This document shows, piece by piece, positions 1 through 11,417 of a DNA stretch of 64,000 bases. The notes below the pieces were generated by a model. It saw only the letters and a program-made list of their open reading frames with translations. It was not told the DNA's origin and searched no databases. Origin of the DNA: Punctularia strigosozonata HHB-11173 SS5 (taxonomy: Eukaryota; Basidiomycota; Agaricomycetes; Corticiales; Punctulariaceae); the NCBI RefSeq assembly GCF_000264995.1, contig NW_006767434.1, forward strand, positions 946,541 through 1,010,540. Direction: 5' to 3'. The first letter of the stretch is position 1. Each line of letters begins with the position of its first letter. The position numbers and the translations under genes were made by a program.

Positions 1-625
1 GTCCGAGTCCCCAAACCCGCGGTAGTCGATCGCGAGTACGTTCGTCTGCAGCCTGGATGAGAACGCCTGGACTTGGTCGACCCGGAACTGCACCGCGCGC
101 GTGGCGGCGTTGCCGTGGAGATAGATGACGGTCGGATGGGAGGAGAGGGCGGTGGGGACGGTGTGGTTGGCGAGGTGCGACGCGTCGGCGAGGACGAGCC
201 AGGCGCCGATGGTCGTGTTATCGGACGCGGTCAGGCGGAGGTTGTGCGTCTTGTGAGCTGCCCATTTGGTAAGGCCAAGGATTCGCTACAGTCAGGATAC
301 ACTTACGTGCAAACCCATACTTCTCCGGTGTGTTGAAATCAGCAAAGAGAGGGAACTTCAGGGCATGCAAGTAAACAGCACTGCGACTTAGTTAGAACGT
401 GTCAACGACATGATCCCGTTCGGACACTCACTGGAGTTGGAAAAGTGGTATCGTGAGGGCAACGAGGAGCAACGCGTACAATACGCCTAGATACAGGAAG
501 ACCTTCTGGGCTCTCCATATGAAGCCTGCATTGGGGTCAGTAGCCTGAGCCTGAGCCTGAACTGTGGACATGGCCGTAACCGAGAACGGAAGACGGAAGA
601 ATACACGAGTCGCGTGCCGCATCAT
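1..625 (-). CDS. ABHD12-like alpha/beta hydrolase (lysophospholipase/monoacylglycerol lipase type), 3' part outside window
   Basis: The first exon begins with two candidate ATGs, at 625 and 571. It encodes a short polar head and one membrane segment (roughly residues 16-38 counted from the inner ATG). After an intron comes HALKFPLFADFNTPEKYGFA, then a third exon starting near 252 with NLRLTASDNTTIGAWLVLAD, followed by TVIYLHGNAATRA and, at the window edge, YRGFGDS. An N-terminal anchor followed by a YLHGNA oxyanion strand and a YRGFG strand matches the ABHD12 branch of membrane lipases, which hydrolyse lysophosphatidylserine and monoacylglycerols. The nucleophile elbow and the Asp/His of the triad lie beyond position 1, so catalysis cannot be checked. 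The inner ATG (571) would remove an arginine-rich leader. The branch assignment is fairly sure; the exact substrate is not. Confidence 0.8.
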
Positions 626-859
626 ACACCACCACCACCACTACCACCTAGTCCTCCCACCATATGCAGCAAACATTTGCTTCTTCCAAATCAAATCAGG
701 CATGTTTGTCTTACAATACTGTAGGAGAGTTGGTGGCAGAACGATAAGAAATATTCATTATCATTTCGCGCGATAGGTCCAATTTGGCTACGTATACATA
801 GCCTTGTACAACCATTGAATGAACCGACAAGTGCAGTTATATGAAAGCAACACCTTTGT

Positions 860-3437
860 TCAGCAGCCAGAGGGCACCGACGTATCATCGTTATGGTTGG
901 CAGCATTGACGCCGAGACCGCGACTCGCGAACGCGTTCCACAGGATACACTTGTTCGCCCCTCCGTATCGGTTCACGTCCGCCTGTATCCATGCGCTGCG
1001 ACCAGTGACGAACGTCGGGTTGCACGGCTGGAGCGGGAGGGCATCGAGGAAGAGGTGGAGGAAGACCACGTTGCCCGCCGTGCCGGTCGGGTCCGTGTGC
1101 GCCGTCGCGGAGAAGCCGTGGGCCGAGACGAGCGCGGCGTAGACGTTGTGCAGGATATTGGCCCAGACCTCGCCGATGTCGTGCACCTCGGTGAGGGTCT
1201 TCAAGCTCGAGTAACGAAGAGGGTTGGTCATCCTGGCAAGCCATGTCAGGTACGGATTGTACTAAGTTATGAAGGAGACATACGCGGATGTGGAGTAGGG
1301 GTGCGAACGGATACCACTTGTAAACAAGTATCCTGTTAGAAATCGACCATCATCGTGTCGAGGAGGAGAGCTTACGCGGCGTCGTTGACGACATATTGGC
1401 CAAGAACGTAGTCCGGCACGGTGGCATCCTTGTGCTCGGTCCACTCGGCCATAGCATCGGACCATCCCTCTCCCATACCTCCGCTTTCGGTGGTCTGCAG
1501 GCAACGACCTGTACCACCGCCAGTCATGCGGTTCGTAACACCTGGCGCGGATGAGGTCAATTCTCCTGTTGCCGCAGTAAGAAAATAGTTCAGAGTACCG
1601 TGCGTGTTCTCATGAACAACGATATCGTTTTCGAGGGCCCCATCGCGCTCAGGGTTGGTTATGTCCCACTATGGAGTGATGTTGAATTGCCATCGCCAAC
1701 GATATGGGACCACATACCAGGAACATCCTCATGTGGCCGCTTTGTCCGTCACCAGGGGTCGCGAAGTCTAAGAAAGCATTACTCAGAAACGCTGCAGCTC
1801 TTGGCAGCAAATGACATACCAGCGTTGCTGCGCAACAGTTTTGTTAGAACACAACAGTCGGCACCAGACCATAATGCGACTTACTCAGTACCGGCCGAGT
1901 CTTGGATGGACGCAGTGACCCTATCGTTTCCAGTTCCGCCCTTGCCGAAGTTGTTTTGTTGGAAGTTGAACGCCGCCTACAGTGTGCCAAATGCGTCAAA
2001 ATCGAGTTCAAGAGCTTCAGTCAGAAAACATGCACCTCAGTGAATCCGTATTTGTACGTAATGTCATGCACCGTGTTGACCAGGTAGAAGTTATTCTGTA
2101 CCACATACAGCGTTAGCATTCAATTTCTGAACTTGTTCCATCACATACCGTGCGAGCCGCATTGAGGTTTGCCGCGACAGTAGGCGCCTGACTCGGGTTC
2201 TGGGTGAAGATAAAATTGAGGCCGGTGGAACTCTGAGTAGTGAGGCCAGTCGTCATGGAGCTCTTGTAGCTGATCACGTTGTTTCCCCTGTGAACCAGTC
2301 AACGATGGCTCTACATGAAGGCTGGAGGAATACTGACGATGTAGTGGTGGAGTTGGTGGTACCATCCGTGCTATGCCATCCAGCGGGCGAAGCGCTGAGA
2401 TCCTGCGGGTTGGTGAGCGTCTCGAAGCCTTCGGTGAGCACCTCTTTCGTGATAGGCAGGACTCGGTCTGGAACCAGGAAGATCAAGACCGATTCAGCAT
2501 TCGAATATCCTTCGACTCACAAGAGGCTTTTGCAACGAAGTCGGTAACAGTCTGGACCTTATTCTCGTGAGCGTCGACGAAAGCCTCATACCACGCGCCG
2601 GTGGTCTCGTCTTGTATCTGAACGACGTGCGTCAGAGCGACGGAGCCGTCCTTCAGGGCGACGTATTCGAGGGTGGGCGGGTGCTCGTTGAACTTGCCGT
2701 TCAGGGTAGCCTCAGCGGTCTTGATAGCATCCTCCAAAGCCACCGAAGGTGCTGAGGGGGGAATGTTTGCTACACCATCTTATGTTAGACTATTTTACCC
2801 CGCAGGAGAATGGCGAGGAATACGGACATGCTTTAACAAAGTTGGAACCAAACGTCACGACTTTGTTGTCCTATAAAAACCTGTGAGATTGGAATATAGT
2901 GGGCTATAACAACTCAGCGAACCTTGTTAAAGGCGACATTGGCGACGGCGTTGGCAAAGGGTACGCCCTGTGAGTGTCATCCAGTATCAGCAACGGGACA
3001 GGAGTCTATGACTGTAAACAACCTCGTGTGTTTGCCTGAAGAACGCATGGCTGGAAACCTCGCCTTCGTAACCAGAGTGATATTTGATGGCGCTCTCGTC
3101 CAGCCCAAGCTTCGAAGCAGCGAAGGCCTTGCCGGCGTCGCCGAAGTGAAAAGTAGCCCGCTTGGAATGCGGATGCTCGATACCCTCGCCGAACGTCTAC
3201 AAAGAACATATCGAGTGATCGTCAGTTTGGCTCCAAGGGTTATAGATCAACGCATACCTCGAAGTCAGACTCAGGGTGGAAAGTCTCGAGCGCGAAGTCC
3301 GGCGTAATTTGGCGGACTCGGAGCGTGGCGTGGTCAAGCGCCCGCTTCATGTTGGAGGCATCGGTAGGAGTCGCGAGAGCAGGCGATACGCAGAAGACTG
3401 CGAGGAAGACAGAGGCGATGAATTTCTTCGAGAACAT
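860..3437 (-). CDS. Secreted fungalysin metallopeptidase (M36)
   Basis: This is a zinc endopeptidase secreted as a zymogen. ATG 3437 starts a clear signal peptide (MFSKKFIASVFLAVFCVSPA). Propeptide exons follow, including an FTP/PepSY-like part around 2480-2760, then the mature enzyme (GNNVISYKS, YVQNNFYLVNTVHDITYKYGF). The zinc motif reads HENTHG, followed after an intron of about 57 nt by TNRMTGGGTGRCLQT and GMGEGWSDA. The two His, the catalytic Glu and the third zinc ligand (Glu of EGWSD) are therefore all present. The usual family motif is HEYTHG, so Asn for Tyr is a change at a non-catalytic position. The C-terminal exon (1231-860) has HDIGEVWANILHNVYAAL and ends ...SGC. At least eight short introns interrupt the gene. 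No frameshift was seen, so it looks functional. The family normally degrades extracellular protein and is induced by nitrogen limitation. Confidence 0.93.
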
Positions 3438-3523
3438 TGTCACAGCGAACGAGCAGAACTGCTGCTTTGGGGCCTTGTCGGGAGCGCGCGACCTGACGAG
3501 ATCCAATGCAAATGCACCTTATT

Positions 3524-3538
3524 TATATTGGGAGAATG
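3524..3538 (-). promoter_or_regulatory. Probable TATA box of the fungalysin gene
   Basis: Read on the minus strand the sequence is CAATATAAATAAGG. It lies about 90 nt upstream of the fungalysin ATG at 3437, a normal distance for a TATA element with a short 5' leader. This is a position and motif argument only. Confidence 0.45.
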
Positions 3539-5671
3539 TGTCGGAATAAGTCCCGGCTGTGGCAAGATACGGACGGACAATGTGCATGTCTAACCGGGCG
3601 GATCCTGCATGCATGCGGTAGCCAGCCTCGGCCCTACGCAGAGAGATGCTGAAGTGCTCAGAAGAAGTAGACCAGGTCGCGCAGACAAGGCTGGACGAAT
3701 TCGCATATGGCTTATCGACTTCTGCTCGTATCGACAACCGTTCCGGGACAGCCTCGGGATGCGACACACGAGGCTCGCGTGGGGAAAGGCTCCACATACT
3801 CGATGGTTCGGCTCAGACTGGTCCATCTCGAAGGGATGCCAAGACCCCGGAAGCTGTTTTTTGAAATCCGCGAACTTGGTGCGAGATCTCCCGACGCTGC
3901 TCTGCCCTTGCTCGCGGATCATCGCGACCAAACTGGGCTCAGAATCTGCACAGGACACATGTACGTAGGCGTTGGCCTTGTCTGATAAACGAAAGGCTTG
4001 GCGCGTGTGGTAGTGGGCATGGAATGCTCACAGCGAGGATGGCTGCCTGCTTCCGAGGCTAAGATCAGCACGCGACACAAGGTCTTCTGATTCCAAGAAC
4101 GGTGCGTCGGCAGCGACCCTTCAACTTGAAGAACAAGGCTTGAAGGGATATTATCGCGTTCCGCTCTTCAGCGTAATAGGTGCCGCATAAACTGCTATAT
4201 TCAATCCATTTCGAAGGAAGGAGTATTCTCTTCAATCGTGCAAGCAGGACACGCAGCCAGCTACTGTTGGGTATAGCAGCAATGATCCGTAGTGCACGTC
4301 CTTCGCGGTGCAGAAGATGTCCCCGATAACGTACATAGCTACCGTGCATGGCACATGGTAGTGAGCTTATCCAATGTAAATATGGACAACCGAAGGAAGA
4401 CACTCACCTTGGCCACGTTTTCATCCACCGATAGCATCCTTTTAATAGCCTGGCACTAGACTGGTATACATTCGAGCCAAAATCACGAGCACACGCGCTC
4501 TTGAGATCACCAAAATGATGTTTCTCGCTGACAGACCTTATCAGGAACTTCTACGTCTTCAATCCATCCGCCACGCCGCAGCCTCCAAGATCCTGCTGCT
4601 GGACGAGTTGCGCCATCGACAGACGGCTGTTGGACTAAGCTAGAATCAATTGGAAATGAGGTGGATGGCAAAGACAAAGGCAGTCTCGTAAGAAATGCAG
4701 CCTCACGACTCACGAGAGCACTGGGCGATCGAGGGGGTGGGAAGGCTGGCATAGCAGACCCGAATTGGCCCACTTTCACACGACCGGAACCCATAGTTGC
4801 ATCCATGATCATGTCCTTGCATATCCTTCTTGTTACTTCGCCTATATAGCACCCGCAGACACCATAGGTGCGAGTTGCCTTAGAGTGAGTATGCCCATAG
4901 CCGGGCTCGGTCCAATCCGGAGTTCACGTCACATGTGCGTTGAGATGGTGGTACTGTACATACCGTGTTTTCCTCTCGGCTAAGCGCGCTGAGCAGGGAT
5001 TGATAGCGGTACCGTTCGAAGACGCGGTCGGGGCAAAGTGCAAGTGCGCAACTACCATATGTAAACTCAGACGTCGCGTCATCAGCTATCGCCCTCGGAC
5101 GACGTCATACACGATGCTGAGATGTTCATACAGTACATATCTTCCATAGACGTGCGCATTACAAGGCCTCCAACGAGAGCAGACGTCCGTGCTGTTTACT
5201 GGACAAGTACCACACACTGCGCGGAAGGCGAGACTTAATGTATTGCCGCAATATTGGGCTATATACCATGTTACATTTTACGAATTGTCCACCACGTACC
5301 TCACAATTCATCCCTGACCGTGACAGTGAGCTCGGGATCGGATCGCCGCATCACCAAAGTCGCACCAAACTGCCAATCACTCCTCAGGTCGCACGCGAAA
5401 CTCGAACGCGTATGACTGAAGTCAGACGCATGGCAATGCCGCTGCTCGAACCGGTATCCGAAATGCAGCCACCGCGGCGCGATAGACTGGGCCGTGCGAT
5501 ACGTTCTGACAATGCGCAAGGACACGTCAGCAAAGTCCACGAAAGCGGGGAGGCGGATCACTCACTCACTGCTCTCTGACGCGATACCACGCTAACATCA
5601 AACGTTGCCTATGGTGTGGTCAGTTAATATCGGAACGAGAAGATAATCAAGACTCACCGGCATTCCAATAC
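3539..5671. other. Gene-free stretch, nothing recognised
   Basis: About 2.1 kb between the fungalysin promoter and the left arm of the inverted duplication. The open frames present (for example 4065-4403 and 4507-4812 on the minus strand) have no recognisable domain, no convincing exon continuation and unremarkable composition. No tRNA, tandem repeat or transposon end was noticed. Confidence 0.5.
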
Positions 5672-5814
5672 CGCGAGCGTCCTCGAGATTTGAAGGTCCA
5701 AAACAGCCGTTGGCTTCCCCCGAAGGGTACTAATCCCCCAGGCCACGAAGAGGCCGGCTGCCGGATCGCCAGCGCTACACGCTAGCGATCCTATTCTGGG
5801 AGACCTTGAACTTG

Positions 5815-5956
5815 AGGACCAGCGACCAGGGGACCAGCGACCAGGGGGACCAGGGGACCAGGGGACCAGCGACCAAGGGACCAACGACCGCGGGGACCAG
5901 GGGACCAACGACCAGGGGGACCAGGGGACCAGCGACCAGGGGGACCAGGTGGACCA
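5815..5956. repeat. GGGGACCA/GCGACCA minisatellite, long allele
   Basis: Tandem units of 7-8 bases (GGGGACCA, GCGACCAG and variants AACGACCA, GGGGGACCA) run for about 142 bp. The homologous tract in the other arm (38272-38358) is only about 87 bp. An open frame on the plus strand runs through it, but this follows from a repeat lacking stop codons rather than from a gene. Confidence 0.9.
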
Positions 5957-6705
5957 AACGAGGGCAGCTGAAAGCTAGGAAGAAAGAAAGCGTCAGAAGG
6001 TTAGCTGGCAAATCAATGTCCGTGCGCCACAACCATCTATCTAACTATCTAAAACTATCAAAGCCGATTCCAATCCCGATCCCAATCCGTCCAGTCTCTT
6101 TTTTCGATTTTGACTTTTCCGTTTTTTTTCCCGATTTTCTTGAAGTATGCACAGACGCGGATATCCGTCGAGCCCGGCGTCCCGTACTCGGCCTGCAACA
6201 AAGTGTCAGATGCGTGATAGGTGAGGGTGAGTGGGAGAAGGAACGTACCGAACGTCCCGTACTGCATGCTGGCGCACCGACGTCGCGCGTGGAAATGAGA
6301 TGCCGTCGAGCGCCCGGCCAATCGCGGCGTCCCGCTCTCGACCTAGACACCGCGAGCAGCAACCATGTCCCTCCTCTTCGACTCCAAAGGCCCCCGCCCG
6401 TGCAAACGGGGCATCTGGCAAGCAACGCACGACGACGCTCCAAGGCATCGCCGGCGTCCTCCCCGTCCGCATCCGCTGCCGTGACGAGGTCCATAAGGGT
6501 CGAAAACTCGGGCCTCAAATCCGGCGGCGTCTTCCGTGCTTTTGGGTGCGGGAACAACATCGGGGATGGTGACACCTCCTCCAGGGCCAACGCCAATGAC
6601 AACGTCGACCCCTTCGAGCGCATGGAGGTGCACCGTGCCTGTAGGACTCGCGCTCTAGTCCCAGAGGCCACCGGGAGGCAAGCCCGAGGCCCCACGAACC
6701 CGGCC
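5957..6705. other. Unassigned sequence downstream of the small gene, left arm
   Basis: This 0.75 kb is present in both arms. A minus-strand frame from 6695 to 6045 (216 codons, arginine/serine-rich, with a lysine-rich tail) stays open here, but the matching frame in the right arm has a TGA near 37655. A plus-strand frame of 359 codons overlaps the minisatellite. Neither shows a domain. It could hold a 3' UTR or a second, poorly conserved gene; I do not call one. Confidence 0.4.
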
Positions 6706-7159
6706 TCAGAAGAAGCCGGCCTTCGTCAGTTCTTCGATCACAAGGTAATAGTACTCGACCTGTGGGGTTCGGTCGGTGTACGAAAGGGATCGGAACGCGA
6801 GCGGACGTACCCCGCATATTCCCGCGTAGTAATGGGCAACCTCGTAAAGGTCCACGTAGACTCCGGAATCGATGAGGCCGTGTAGCTGAGCGAGCACCAC
6901 CTCCTTGACGTCGAATACCTCATCTGAACCTGCCAACTCGCGTCAGCCTGCGTGCCGATAAAGAGAGGGAAGACGCGATGATGAACGTACGAGAACCCCG
7001 CAGTTTCATCGCCAATCTCCTCAGCCCCCTTGCAGACGACGGGAGCTTCGGAAGCGTCGGCATCCTAAGCCTGAAGCGGTTGAGCTTAGGGGCGCGCGAG
7101 TCGACGGCCCTGGCCTCCTTCTGGCTGCGCAGGTCGACGACGAAGAGCGTGGAGAGCAT
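6706..7159 (-). CDS. Small protein of unknown function, left-arm copy
   Basis: Three exons give about 110 residues. Exon 1 starts at ATG 7159 (MLSTLFVVDLRSQKEARAVD) and carries a basic, proline-containing head with many Arg/Lys. Exon 2 encodes EVFDVKEVVLAQLHGLIDSG and then VYVDLYEVAHYYAGICG; exon 3 ends ELTKAGFF before the stop at 6706. Both introns have GT and AG ends (gtacgttc...cag and gtacgtcc...cag). The acidic, tyrosine-rich C-terminal half looks helical; there is no signal peptide or membrane segment. I recognise no family. A TATA box and a palindrome upstream, and a near-identical copy in the other arm, support a real gene. It follows the peptidase gene on the same strand. Confidence 0.6.
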
Positions 7160-7285
7160 TCTAGACGATAGATAAGTTTATGGATGACTGTTAGCCTGAA
7201 GATGTGCCAAGTGCGTGTAAGGAATCGAAGGAGATGCGAAGGCTAAGTCCAGAATGCTGGAGGTCAGTACGAGCGGAATGCTGGG

Positions 7286-7293
7286 TTTTTATA
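7286..7293 (-). promoter_or_regulatory. TATA box of the small unknown gene, left arm
   Basis: TATAAAAA on the minus strand, about 127 nt upstream of ATG 7159. The same box is at 36932-36939 in the right arm at the same distance. Confidence 0.6.
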
Positions 7294-7328
7294 CGTTTTC
7301 GAGGGTGGAAGACGCGGAAGGGCGGATA

Positions 7329-7383
7329 TACACATCGTACCGACGCGGAACGCTGATCGCGTGCGGCGTCGGGACGATGTGTA
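7329..7383. promoter_or_regulatory. 55 bp imperfect palindrome upstream of the small gene
   Basis: Two 18 bp arms, TACACATCGTACCGACGC and GCGTCGGGACGATGTGTA, match at 17 of 18 positions around a 19 bp centre. The palindrome lies 170 nt upstream of the small gene's ATG and about 36 nt beyond its TATA box. It is retained at the same spacing in the right arm (36842-36896). It could be a binding site for a dimeric regulator. Confidence 0.6.
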
Positions 7384-7668
7384 TGTTATGTGGACGCGGA
7401 AGGAGAGGACGAGGTGCATCCGCGCGTACGGAGCAACCTTACAAACCACCCGCCTCACGCTAACTCATCTCGTCAGGGCGCCTTCAGGAATCTCAATATC
7501 TCGGAGGAGATGATAGTTGTCGCATTGCCTGCTCAGTGATTGGGAACCATAGTCGGGCAATATCACCAAAGTATATGTGGAATATAGGCACAAGATAGCC
7601 GTAGTCGCGTTCGACCTCAAGTACTCTACATCCTTGTTATGCCGCAGCGCATACGCAAAGAAAAACCG

Positions 7669-10382
7669 TCAATGCAGACGAGGTACCTCGAAATTGTCGC
7701 TAAGCTCCCTCACAGCATCGAGCAACACCCTGTCGTCGTGGTTAAGCATATCTCCTGCCTGCTTGACGTCCGAGGATGGGAACAGCTCATCCTCAATCTC
7801 GCATACGGCCCCCGCAGGCGGCAACTTCCCCTCGCGGAAGTAGTCCCGCACGTACTTCGCCGTGCACAGCGACGCGCCAGCGAGAGAGCAATGCTAATCG
7901 AGGAGGGGGGGGCGAGATCAGCCTGGACACCTGCCAGAGGTCTACCGGAAACCTACGCCAGCAGAGTTCTGCGTCAGAACGGCGGCATCTGGGAAGCCCT
8001 TCGCCATCTTGTGAGCGCTACGGCTTCCTGTCAATACTTGTGCTACACAACGATGGACGACAAGAACACGCACTTCCAAAGAGGCGTGACGGGGTCGGCG
8101 GTGTTGCCAATGAGAAGGATCGGGTAGCTGGTGTTGCCGGCGAAAGGTCCTGGTCCGCAACGTCGAGGATCCATCCAATGCGCTACATTCCAGTACCGAA
8201 CTCACCATGGAACTGCTCCTTTGACTGTATCTTCCATCCCCTATAGAGCCCAATGAGTGACAGCGATGGGGATCGTCGGCGCCAGAGAACAAGACCAGAG
8301 AGAATACGCACGCGCAATCCAAATGGACAGACCAGATCTCGGCGAAGTCGGAGTCGCGCGCCATGTCGTCGTAGAACGCCCGTAGCTCCTCGAGGTCGCG
8401 TTCCACCGGCTCTCCGTCGCCGCACGCGATCGCGAGCGTCGTCTCCCGGTCCGCAGCCTTCGCCGGACCGTCGCGCGCGCAATCGCACTTCATCGTGGGC
8501 TCGGGCGCATGCGCGGCCCACATCGCCGCGCCATCGCCGCGCTCGAGCGCTTCCAGCGCAGAGGCGAGGGAAGACGCGCTGAGGGGAGACTTCTGGTAAG
8601 GCTTGTAGAGCCAGCCGAAGACGACCTGGCGCGCGAGGGTGTAGTCGACGAGGCCGTAGTTGGTGCCGTTGAGGGAGACGGGAATCGGGTTCCGCTTGAG
8701 CTTGGCAAACAGCGCGTCTACGCGCGATTGAATGGCGGAGGGGGTCGGCTCGTGCAGGGCGCAGGACGTGCTGTTGGCGCAGGCGGTATAGAACTGGTCG
8801 AGCACCTGCAATGACGTGGGATCAGCGTGGAATGCAGGAAGGAGAATGCAGTCGTTTTGACCTTGTCGGTGTCGCGGAGGTTGTTGGACCAAAGCGCTGG
8901 GGGGGGATCTAATCAGCCTCGCATGACGATTCGGACGAGTATGAAATGCGTACTTTTCATGTAGTTTTCGCTGTCGGCTACGCCTGCAAGAAGGTGAGAG
9001 CGATTCATATGACGCCTGACTTTGCCCCTTTACCATCTACAATCAAACGGTCGATATTGTCCTGGGTGCATTCAATCGGATGAGAACGTCACTCGACCAC
9101 CACTCATATTCGCGCCAACGTACGGGGAACATGGACGCATAGCTTGCGGTCGGGTTATCAGCATCCGCAATCTCAGAAGTGGCAGGACAAGACACACGTA
9201 ATGCCTAAGATGGTTCCATAACTAACACAACACGGGTCAGCCCAGATTCCTTCGATTGCGTGCTGTGTGACGGACCTGAATCCCCAGTAGAGCAACTTCT
9301 CCCGCCCGTGCGCCCGGGTGATGCTGAGCATGTCGCGCGCAACCATGGGCGTGCTCACGTACTGCGCAGCCTCACCGACGCGGTCCGCCGCGAGGCCGCC
9401 AAAGACCTGGGCGCGGGCATAGGCGCGTGCGAGTGCCTCGTCGGTGGCGTTCAAAACCGGTCCGTGTGTGAGCTGCCAGGCGACGCTAGCGCCCTCGTCA
9501 TCGAAGACGACGATGCCGGGCGTAGTGCGCCCGATACCTGCGAAGCGTCATTCACGTGGTTGGCGAAGGATGCTCAAAGGGTGGGTACCCACCTCGCGGA
9601 TCGAACCCGATGAGGTCGTAGTCGTCTGCGGGCAAGGTGAGCGTCGGGTGAGAATGCGGGCTCCGGACGGTACACGTACCTCCAAGGATTTGCTGGAACT
9701 GTTCGCCGGCGCGTTTGATCAGGTCCACGCCAGAACCGCCTGGACCACCTGAGAAGGGAGTCGAAGGGGGTCAGCTTCACGGCCTGCACTGGTTTGCATG
9801 CGTGGTGGGACGCACCTGGGTTGAACAGAACTGGCCCACGATAGCCCTCCTCGTCAGGCGCGATCTTAGACGGGATCTTCATGAGCGCGATCGCAGCCTT
9901 TTTTCCCTCCGGGTTCGAGTAGTCGAGCGGCACCTACAATCGTACGTCAGGATGAGTTGTGCGCGCAGATACGTGTGGAGGAGGGGGGCTTACGGAGAGT
10001 CGGGCGCATTCGAACTTGTCCTCGCAGGCGTGCCAGACTAGCTTCTCGCTCGGGACGACCTACGACGCCATCGTTCGTAAGACCAGCGCGTCCTGATTTC
10101 AACTCAAGAGGGGCCCTATCGCGAACTCACCGCATCCCAGTCAAACTCGGCGACTTGCAGGCCATCCTTCGAGCATCCCGAACGCGCAGGGGCCGCACTC
10201 GAGTCGCGAGAGGTCGAGCCCTGGTTCAGGTCCACGCCCTTCGTCCACAGCACGAGCGACAACAGGAGCGCGAGCCCGACGAAGTGTCGTGAGATCAAGA
10301 AGCGGCGTCTCGGACGGTCGAACGCGCCCGGGAGCAGCAGGCCATCGCCTTGCAAGGTCTTTTCAGGAACGGCAACGTTCAT
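7669..10382 (-). CDS. TAP-like serine peptidase (alpha/beta hydrolase), copy 1
   Basis: A multi-exon gene for a membrane-anchored hydrolase of about 570 residues. ATG 10382 starts a basic head, then one membrane segment near residues 34-47 (FVGLALLLSLVLW), implying a type II protein with an external catalytic domain. Core features in order are VPLDYSNPEGKKAAIALMKI, the oxyanion strand GPGGSGVDLI, YDLIGFDPRG, the nucleophile elbow GFSYGT (Ser codon split by an intron), a helical lid exon, the acid strand LLIGNTADPVTPL, and the C-terminal TAP-like part with NSAGHCS supplying His. It ends ...FEVPRLH. Relatives are bacterial tripeptidyl aminopeptidases that remove peptides from protein N termini. 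Compared with copy 4 it lacks two residues after GPAK, a 6 nt in-frame change. No disabling change was seen. Confidence 0.9.
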
Positions 10383-10476
10383 GATCGCCAGAGGTCGTCG
10401 TCGTCGTCGTCGACGGCTTCAAGCTTTACTCTGAACAGCATCCTAGCAATCACCCGCGCAGTCACGGCGGTACTGC

Positions 10477-10926
10477 GCACGGCTCTGCGCATGGTGGCGG
10501 GAAGCCACTGATATGGTTATTTCGTTCTGAGTACATGCCAAGTCGCTCGCTGCAACTACCATTATAGCAGAAAGGCTGTATTAACACACCATGTGCATGC
10601 GCGCGTATGTTGGTATGTTATGTGGACGCGGAAGGAGAGGACGAGGTGCATCCGTGCGTGCGGAGCAACCTTTCCCGTTTAACGCACTGACGAGGAGCCG
10701 GACTTCGACCAGTGAGCTGAAGACGGCTTGCCTAGCATACATTACATAGCACTGTATGTACACATGTACCTGGGACTTTTTGATGCCGGTGGTGAGACGG
10801 TGTGGTCGGCTTCATCAGCTCACGAAAACCGTTGAGCTGCTTGGCACGCTGTCGACTGCACGAGTGGCGTACGTGCAGCGCAGCAACCGGCTGTTCCGCT
10901 ACCGGGACCTCGTCGGCAATCTACCT
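10477..10926. repeat. 450 bp exact direct repeat, left of the N gap
   Basis: This segment is repeated base for base at 11418-11867. It starts in the upstream region of peptidase copy 1 and ends on the first CTACCT of a CTAC microsatellite, immediately before the Ns. Two contig ends covering the same DNA and not merged would give exactly this picture. Confidence 0.9.
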
Positions 10927-11417
10927 NNNNNNNNNNNNNNNNNNNNNNNNNNNNNNNNNNNNNNNNNNNNNNNNNNNNNNNNNNNNNNNNNNNNNNNNNN
11001 NNNNNNNNNNNNNNNNNNNNNNNNNNNNNNNNNNNNNNNNNNNNNNNNNNNNNNNNNNNNNNNNNNNNNNNNNNNNNNNNNNNNNNNNNNNNNNNNNNNN
11101 NNNNNNNNNNNNNNNNNNNNNNNNNNNNNNNNNNNNNNNNNNNNNNNNNNNNNNNNNNNNNNNNNNNNNNNNNNNNNNNNNNNNNNNNNNNNNNNNNNNN
11201 NNNNNNNNNNNNNNNNNNNNNNNNNNNNNNNNNNNNNNNNNNNNNNNNNNNNNNNNNNNNNNNNNNNNNNNNNNNNNNNNNNNNNNNNNNNNNNNNNNNN
11301 NNNNNNNNNNNNNNNNNNNNNNNNNNNNNNNNNNNNNNNNNNNNNNNNNNNNNNNNNNNNNNNNNNNNNNNNNNNNNNNNNNNNNNNNNNNNNNNNNNNN
11401 NNNNNNNNNNNNNNNNN
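10927..11417. other. Assembly gap (491 N)
   Basis: Run of unknown bases between two identical 450 bp flanks. Open frames reported through it are meaningless. The gap is probably not real DNA: overlapping the flanks would remove about 941 bp from the window. Confidence 0.97.

Larger units (their letters stand above)
5672..10612. repeat. Left arm of a 4.9 kb inverted segmental duplication
   Basis: The reverse complement of this block reappears at 33585-38505. Both arms contain, in the same order, about 240 bp of upstream sequence, a TAP-like peptidase gene, a spacer with a 55 bp palindrome and TATA box, a small unknown gene, an unassigned 0.9 kb, and a GGGGACCA minisatellite. Introns and intergenic DNA match almost as well as exons, with scattered substitutions and small indels, so the copy is fairly recent or kept alike by gene conversion. 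Homology stops abruptly near 5672 (matching 38505) and near 10612 (matching 33585). No target-site duplication or terminal repeat was seen at the edges. Confidence 0.9.

Noticed and set aside
4507-4812. Pro/Ser-rich minus-strand frame of 101 codons
   Set aside because: Low complexity, no splice or domain support.
8253-8814. Arg-rich plus-strand frames opposite the peptidase lid exons
   Set aside because: Shadow frames of GC-rich coding DNA; the peptidase on the other strand is clearly the gene.
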